Source: Adenanthera pavonina (lineage: Eukaryota > Streptophyta > Magnoliopsida > Fabales > Fabaceae). From it: a stretch of DNA of 64,000 nucleotides. Positions 57,006 through 64,000 of the stretch are shown in pieces (within the stretch, counting starts at the first letter, position 1; every line of letters begins with the position of its first letter). The translations under genes and the position numbers were made by a program. The DNA lies in assembly GCA_026686845.1 (NCBI GenBank), contig JAIVEN010000012.1:3660501-3724500 (forward strand). The letters are read 5' to 3'. The notes beneath the pieces are model-generated. The model had not been told where the DNA came from. It searched no databases and worked only from the letters and a program-made list of their open reading frames with translations.

Positions 57006-58192
57006 TTACCATTCCCAATTCTCTTTTGATTTTGCTATATCTATCCTATGGAAGTGATTTGTTAAAATGTCTGTGAGCTGATTTTTTATAGGGTTAACTT
57101 CCAATATCATGTCTCTTTTCAGAACATGATCTCTTATGAAACAATGTTTGACTTCAACGTGCTTCATCCTTGAATGCATTACTAGATTCTTTGTGATGTT
57201 TATGGCACTGAGATTATCACATTTGACAAGAATTTCTTTCATCTCAATTTCAAGATCTTCCAATTGCTGCTTCATTCAAAGAATATGAGCATAGCAGCTT
57301 CCAGTAGCTATATATTCAACTTTTGCTGTGGAGAGAGTGACACTATTATGCTTCTTGCTAAACCAAGAGACTAGGGATCCTCCAAGAAACTGGCATGTAC
57401 CACTTGTACTTTTTCTGTCGGTCTTAGATCCAACAAAGCCAGCATCAATATAACCAACAAACTCTTCTCCATTGCCTTTTGGATACCAGAGTCTCGTATA
57501 TGATGTTCTAAGTAGATATCTTAATATTCTCTTTACAGCTGTGGCATGGGACTCCTTGGGACATGATTAGAACCTTGCACACATGCAGACATTGAACATA
57601 ATGTCAGGTCTACTAGCTGTTAGGTACAGTAGGGAATCAATCATTCTTCTCTATTGAATTATGTCAAATGTTTTTCCTCCTTCATCCATATCAAGCTTTG
57701 TAGTAGTGGCCATTAGAGTTCCCATTAATTTAGAATTCTCCATCCCAAATTTCTTCAGTAACTCTTTTAGGTATTTTGATTGATTCAAAAAGATGCCATC
57801 ATCACATTGTTTGATTTGTAATCCAAGAAAGAAGTTGAGTTCTCCCATTATTGACATCTTAAATTCACTCTGAATTAACTTAGAAAAATCCTTGCACAAG
57901 GATTCATTAGTAGCACTAAATATAATATCATAAACATAAATTTGTACAACAAGTAAATCTTCATTTTTCTTTTTAGCAAAAAAAGTTGTATTAACTTTGC
58001 TTCTATTGAATCCTTTTTCAATTAGGAAGTTACTTAATCTTTCATACCATGCCCTAGATGCTTATTTTAATTTATAAAGAGCTTTCTTTAGTTTATATAA
58101 AAGATTGAGTTTAGTTGAGCCCTCAAAACTTGGAGGTTGATCAATATAAACTCTTTCATGATATAACCATTCAGAAAAATACTTTTTACATC
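57006..58192 (-). pseudogene. Copia G pol, 3' half: RT and RNase H
   Basis: Minus strand. RT resumes after the LTR insertion with DVKSIFLNGYI (about 58190-58160) and continues through a damaged region to SEFKMSIMGELNFFLGLQI and SKYLKELLKKFGMEN (57870-57730). RNase H follows: VKCDNLSAINITKNLVMHSRMKHVEVKHCFIRDHV (57215-57110 region, seen in pieces) and NQLTDILT near the end. The block style is that of the SIRE/Tork side of plant Copia, distinct from Copia A-F. Several stops and frameshifts. The segment 56948-57005 separates it from the LTR. Confidence 0.88.
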
Positions 58193-58197
58193 CTTTT

Positions 58198-61100
58198 TGT
58201 AATATCCCTATTTTTATTAGAATGTTATAAAATGAACAAAAGATGAGAAATGAAACAAGACGAAAATGCTGTATATAATCAGGCTTTAGAAGGAATTAAT
58301 TTTTCCTCTAATTTTCAAAAGAAGTTATGTTAGGTCCTTAGTTGGAATTAATTTTTCATAAAGTTTTCAGTAGAAATTAATTCCAGAACTTACCCCGGAA
58401 AATATGTAATATACCACTTGAATAAAAGCCCACTTCTAACTGAGCGTAACGGTATAAGTATTGCATATCCGAAAGATCTAGGTTGAGAGATGGACCAATT
58501 TGAAAGTTAATGTGAATAGTGAAAAAGAAATAATAAAAAATTGATCTTCAGGTAAAATTACAAGAAAGTGCCTGAAAGTATGAATAATTATATTTTTACT
58601 TAGTGTAAGGGTAAAACGGTTATTTCTCAAATTAGAAGCAAAATGTGAATAATGCATTTAAGGTCCAAAAATGAAAAAATTGATATCATAAAATGTAAAA
58701 GGAATTGGGAAAAATAGACAGACACCATTTTACGTGAAAAATGGTAAAGAGGTTATTTTTTCTGGTCGGATGGAAAAATAAGAAATTATATTTTTACCCT
58801 TAAATAATTTAAAAAATGACATTTATATCCCTAAATTCATAAATAGCATGGGAGAAGAAATAGAAATATTCTTGGGAAAAATTGCACTTAATGACCCAAA
58901 AATTTAAGAAATTATAATTTAACCCTAAGTCAAGGGTAATTTTGTAAATATGTAAAATTACTGTCAGAACAAAGCCCTTGATGAGAGAAGTCCAATGGTA
59001 TATGGCATTGAGGGTTAATGTTCAAGGATAAAGAAATAATCAGTACCGAGTGTCCAAAAGTAACAGTAAACCGATAAAGTAAACTGTGGGCCTTATCGAT
59101 GGTTAAAAAAAAGCCAGGACATTATATGAGCCATACACAGATATCATTTGACACAGGGAATTATGAAAATATAAAAATAAAATTAGAATAGTCTTGTAGC
59201 AAAAAAATGGTAAATTACTGTAAAAAACAGTTTTATCGGTACAATTAAAAATTACCCGGTTCAGGACATATCTGGACCAGGAAAAATTGAACAATATTGG
59301 ACACTCAAACCTCTCTCATTGGAGGTTGAAATTAGGCAGAAGCGACAGCCAATTTTGGCCAAAACTTCTCTTAGAAGTCATGGATTTTTGGCACAAAAAG
59401 TAACCTTGGTTAGATTAATTAACTAATCCTAATTGGCCAAGTCATTAAGTCCTTAATTGCTCTCTTTCCTTCACCATTCAGAATGTTATTTGTAGCAACA
59501 AGACCAGAAGAAAAATGCAAGAAAGGAAGAGAGAAAGAGAGAAAGAAGAAGAGGAAAGCTTAAGAAAAATCAAAGGCACAAACTTTGGTAAGTTAATCTA
59601 CCACCTTAGATTTGTTGTTGGTAGTATTTGGAGCATGATTCATGGAGTAGTTTTTCTTCTTCACTCTCTTAGGGTTTCATCCATGGCATGATTTAGTAAG
59701 AAATGGAGTTTTCCAATCATAAATTATAGGGGAAATTCTAGACTACACATTTAAAGCTTGAATATGCAAGTAGTTTGTTGTATAACAAAGTATAGCAATT
59801 TTTCTTGAATTTCCCTGATTTTGGACGAGTTACTGTTCATACTTAGAGTTGTAATTTCATGTTTTTGATGCCAAAAATGAGTTTCCCATGGTCCAAAACC
59901 TTAGGAACAAGTGATAATTTCATGAAAAAGCTTAAGATTAAAATAGTGAAATTTTTAGCTTTTTGAAGCTTAATTTGGAATGAACAGTAATCAAGCTAGA
60001 GATGGAATTTGGCAATTTTGAGGACATATTTGGATTCCTCATTAAAAATTACATAGAATAGAGGTATAATTCATCATTTTTGAGTTAGGAATGAATTTTT
60101 GGTAAATTTTTGAAGAATTAGGGTTTCATGAACACTTTTTGAAGAAAGTCATGGAACCATTAGCTTGAATAGTTGTTTGATGGTGCATCAGGACTTGAAG
60201 AAGCCCAAGGAAGCTAGTGGGAGCATTAGTATCAAGTTGAAGAGTAGGAGAAAGCATGAAGGTAGCAATTTACCAATTCTCGCCTTATATTATCATGTGA
60301 TTTTCAATGAGTTTGATGACTTGCCTATTATTTGCTATGATCAATTGTGATTCTTTGAGAATGTTAGCTGAGTTAATTGAGGGTTTTGAGACCCTGGGAT
60401 ATCCAAAATACAAAATGAAACTCTACCAAATTTTTTGTAAAATATTATGGCATAAATGTTTAAAAGTATTCACATGATGTTTTATGATGATTATATGCTT
60501 AATATGATAATATGATTGCATGAATGGTGATTGCTACTGAGATTCTTTGAATCTCAGCCCCCTTCCATGACTAACCCTGCTAGGAAGAACCAATGCAAAA
60601 GAGCTAAGGAAGGAGCAAAAGGCATGAAGAAGGAAATGATGTTGCAATCCATTGCATTATAATGTGAATGGTTATTTGTGCCTTGCTTTGTATGAAATGG
60701 TAAAATAGTGAATATTATGTTAATGTTGTAGAAAATGCATTAGAATTTTCAGTTTTGGATATTGTGATATTAAGTTATGTTCTACAAAGTTTCATGCCAA
60801 AATGAGTTCATTTATAAGGGTTTTGGCAAGCAAATGGCAATATAGACTGAAACATGGCATTTTCCAGATGTATCTGTTTCATTTACCCTTGTTCTATACT
60901 AAATGTAAGGTTAGATTTATGATATTTTTATACTAGATATAGGGCATCTCAACCTTCAATATGACATCTAATTCACCCCATTTGGAGTTGTGTACAATAA
61001 ATGCTGAATTTTCAAAGTTAGGGTTTAGAATAGGACAATATTGGGAAAACTGGAAACTAAAAGTTAAGTACTGGAAACTTCAAAAAATAACATATAATCA

Positions 61101-61743
61101 TATAGAGCTCTAGAAATTAAGTGGATTATATGTATAAAAATATCTATGTCTTAATATCCATATGCCACTGATTTGGAAGCGATTGGAGTTATAGAACAAG
61201 AGATATGTAAGTTTTCCCAAAACTATCCCAGTAAGAGTTGGATTATGACCTTTCATAATTTAAGTTAATGTTATGCCCAAAGTAAGTGAAATAAATATAT
61301 AAGAAAAATATTTCTATAAGTGGACATATAGAGCTTTCCAATGACATAAAGAATGTATGAATTGGCTCAGGTTAGAGTGATATATGAATTTTTAAATATA
61401 AGGCCAAAATCTTGGGGAAGAGAAAATGACCAAATGTATAGTAAATGTTTGAGAAATAAACTATATAAATTGGTCAAGAGAATGATCCATTTCATATTTT
61501 TCCCATGTATAGAAGGTTTTTATCTATTGTTAGAGACTAAAATCACTATGAAAAGGTTTTTCTATAATTAGTTATGAATTTTCAAAATTCAGTTGGCAAA
61601 GTGAAAACTACCATATGAATAATAACAAAAAATTTTGGAATTTCTAATTTTCATTCTTTTGTGGTTCAAGCTTAGAATCAAGTATAATTAGACTTAAAAG
61701 GAGTCTAATTCATGGGAAACGAATTTAAAATTAAGGTGTTACA
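58198..61743. mobile_element. 3.5 kb solo LTR (Gypsy-like) inside Copia G pol
   Basis: TGTAATATCCC at the left and AAGGTGTTACA at the right, with exact TSD CTTTT (58193-58197 and 61744-61748). When the insert and one TSD copy are ignored, the Copia RT frame continues without a break. The interior has no coding domain, a GA-rich tract (59515-59560) and many short variable motifs. Length and the TGTAAyA...TGTTACA ends fit long LTRs of plant Ty3/Gypsy elements, so a solo LTR is the simplest reading; a large LTR-derived element with a gutted interior is the alternative. Confidence 0.85.
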
Positions 61744-61748
61744 CTTTT

Positions 61749-63815
61749 GATACAGCTTAATGTCTTTTATGCAAGTATAAGCTAAGAGAATTCTTATTGC
61801 TTCTAATCTTACAATTGGAGCAAAAGTTTTCTCATAATATATATCTCCTTCTTGATTATACCTTTTAGTCACCAACTTGGCTTTATTTTTTATTATGATT
61901 CCTGATTCATTAAGTTTTTTTTTAAACACCCATTTGGTTTCAATAATCAGATGATCATTATACCTAGGCACTAAGTCCCAAACTTGATTTCTCTCAAACT
62001 GATTTAGTTCTTCTTGCATAGCCATTATCTAATATTCATCATTTAATGCTTGTTCAATACACTTTGGTTCAATTTGAGAGATAAATGCACAATTATTTAT
62101 TTGATCCCTAAGTTCTCTTCTTGTTGTAACTTTCACTTGAACATCCCCAATCATTTGATCAATATGATGACTCATTTGATATCTCCAAGTTTTAGGTAGT
62201 TCTTGAGAAATTATTTCATTATTTTCAATTTCAAGATCTTTCTCCAAAATATCTTCCTCTACAGTTGTAGATTCTGATATTCTTGGAGGTTCAATTTTAT
62301 CTTCTTTAGTAAGGTTCATATTTTTAAAACAAGAAATCAGTTTATCCCCATCTAAGTCAGATTTACAAATGGTTTCATTTTCAATGAATACTACATGCAT
62401 AGATTCTTCTATGGTCTTAGGTTTCTTATTAAATACTCTATATGCTTTACTTCTATTTGAATAGCCAAGAAATATACTTTCATCTGATTTTGCATCAAAC
62501 TTACCCAAGTTATCTTTGCTATTGTTATGTATGTAGCATGTGCATCCAAAATCATGAAGATGAGAGAGGTTGAGCTTCTTTCCTTTGTATAGCTCATATG
62601 GAGTGCCAAGAATGAGTCTAATGTAGGCTCTGTTTATTAGTAGTATGCTGTGCTCAATGCATCAGCCCAAAAGTACTTTGGCAATCATTTTTCATTCAGC
62701 ATTACACGAGCCATTTCTTTTAGCACTCTTTTTTTCCTCTCAACAACTCCATTTGTTGAGGTGTTCTCGGAGTAGAGAAGTTGTGTTCTATTCCATTTTC
62801 TTCATAGTAGTTAGTAAACTGAGCATTTTCAAACTCATCAACATGATCTATTCTAATACACACAATAGAGAAACTTTTCTCATTTTGGATTTTCTTGGCT
62901 AGGATTATTAAAGCCTTAAATATCTTATCTTTAGAAGAAAGAAATAAAGTCTAAGTAAATCTATAATAGTCATCTACTACAACAAGTACATATAAGTTAC
63001 CACCAATGCTCTTAGCACAACACGACTAAGACCTATCAAATCTATGTGAAGCAATTAAAGTGGTATAGATATAACGATAACATTTTTGAGATCTAAATGG
63101 GGACTTAGTTTGTTTCCCTTTAAGACAAGTATTACATTCTATGTCCTTTTCAAAAGAGATGTAAACTAAGAACATGTTCATTTTTGATAAGTTTGTTTAA
63201 TTGATGCATGCTAACATGAGCTAACCTCCTATGCCATAGCTAGATTAAGCATATTGAATTTAAACTAGGTAATTCATCTAGATTAACAGTATAACAATTA
63301 CCATCTCTTTGTGCTTTGACAATGACTTATTGATCACTTTTTCTGATAACTAGGCAGACTTTGGAATCGAATAAAACCAAATTGCCTTTGTCATAGGTCT
63401 GGTTGACACTTAGCAGATTGTGGTTGAGGCTAATCACAAACAACACCTCTTCTATTGATGTCTCTAGGTTTCTTCCCATGATTCTAATGCCAACCACCTT
63501 GCCAGATTGATCATCACCAAAAATAAAATTTCCTCCTTTCTTATCTCTTAGCATAATGAATTTCTCTTTATCTCTGGTCATGTGTCTTGAATAGGCACTA
63601 GCCATATACCACTTGGCGCTTTTCTTGGCTTTAAGATACACCTAAAAAATAGATTTTAGTTCTTTCTTTTAGGTACCCATATTTACTTGAGTCATTTCTT
63701 GTTAGTTTCTCCCTTGGGCACTAAAGAGCCTTTGGGAACCCATTTCATTCCATTACCATTTCCTCCCTTTTTGTATACACAAGAGGAGGATATATGACCC
63801 TTTTTGTTATACTTT
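61749..63815 (-). pseudogene. Copia G gag end and pol, 5' half
   Basis: Minus strand from the right: a gag zinc-knuckle remnant (about 63815-63740), then protease/GAG-pre-integrase (63641-63327), where the family DSG active site reads ASA in WYMASAYSRHMT. The integrase core is degenerate over 63200-62640, and the integrase C-terminus (62508-62400) contains SIFLGYSNRSKAYRVFNKK. A linker follows, then the RT N-terminus (62025-61749) with WDLVPR, ETKWVFKKKLNESG and FAPIVRLEAIR. The 3.5 kb LTR interrupts here. Several frame breaks. Confidence 0.88.
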
Positions 63816-63823
63816 ACACCTTA

Positions 63824-64000
63824 CTTTTAGCCTTATTTCCCATGTATTAGACCTCATTATAGTTTAATTATACTTAATTAGGAGCTTGAATCAAAATAAA
63901 TTAAAAACAGAATTTTCAATTTTTCGTGGTACTGTTCACTTAGCATTTTTCACATTTCCTAGCGAAATTTGAAAATTCATAACTAATTCTATAAAAATTA
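63824..64000. mobile_element. Second copy of the 3.5 kb LTR family, opposite orientation, cut by the window
   Basis: 63824-64000 aligns with the reverse complement of 61743-61565: TTACACCTTA, TTTCCCATGnATTAGAC, TTAATTATACTT, GAGCTTGAA and TTTGAAAATTCATAACTAAT are shared in order. It interrupts gag of Copia G and continues beyond the right edge, so its TSD cannot be checked here. Confidence 0.78.

Overview
The window looks like nuclear DNA of a flowering plant, probably a eudicot. It is AT-rich and almost filled by plant-type mobile DNA: Ty1/Copia and Ty3/Gypsy chromovirus LTR elements, RTE-clade LINEs with a (TTG)n tail, MITEs, a probable tRNA-derived SINE and an endogenous caulimovirid (pararetrovirus) fragment. 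I see no bacterial operons, rRNA or tRNA genes. Nearly every coding stretch is broken by stops, frameshifts or insertions. The species cannot be named from the sequence alone.

Layout. 1-8.3 kb: a decayed Copia remnant, then a complete but dead Copia element (Copia A, 1423-6638, TSD TTAAG), an RT scrap and an antisense gag with its LTR (Copia C). 8.25-12.2 kb: that LTR carries an old RTE LINE, which in turn carries a near full-length RTE of the same family. 12.6-19.2 kb: two phase-matched exons of a host Agenet/Tudor-like gene on the minus strand, separated by a 6.2 kb intron stuffed with Copia sequence (Copia E/D). 20-26.7 kb: further Copia sequence (Copia F) holding a hAT-type MITE, a solo LTR and a truncated RTE. 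27.1-28.8 kb: the 3' end of a Gypsy chromovirus with integrase, chromodomain and LTR. 29-34 kb: a SINE, tandem repeats, a 92-bp RTE tail and a 1.1 kb MITE. 34.6-37.8 kb: a large inverted repeat of two Gypsy 3' ends, the right arm hit by an RTE and a MITE. 40.9-44.4 kb and 51.0-52.6 kb: long Copia LTRs carrying an unusual array of short inverted repeats. 55.1-56.1 kb: pararetroviral leader and movement-protein relic. 56.1-64 kb: a minus-strand Copia (Copia G) split by a 3.5 kb LTR with TSD CTTTT, with a second copy of that LTR running off the right edge in the opposite orientation.

How the parts relate. The only host gene I can defend is the Agenet-like gene. The rest is a layered record of insertions whose order can be read from target-site duplications (TSDs) and in some places from paralogous empty sites. 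No element here looks able to move by itself. The most unusual items are the paired-motif (hairpin) arrays in the Copia LTRs, the Gypsy palindrome, the caulimovirid relic, and the survival of clean exons and splice sites around a TE-filled intron.
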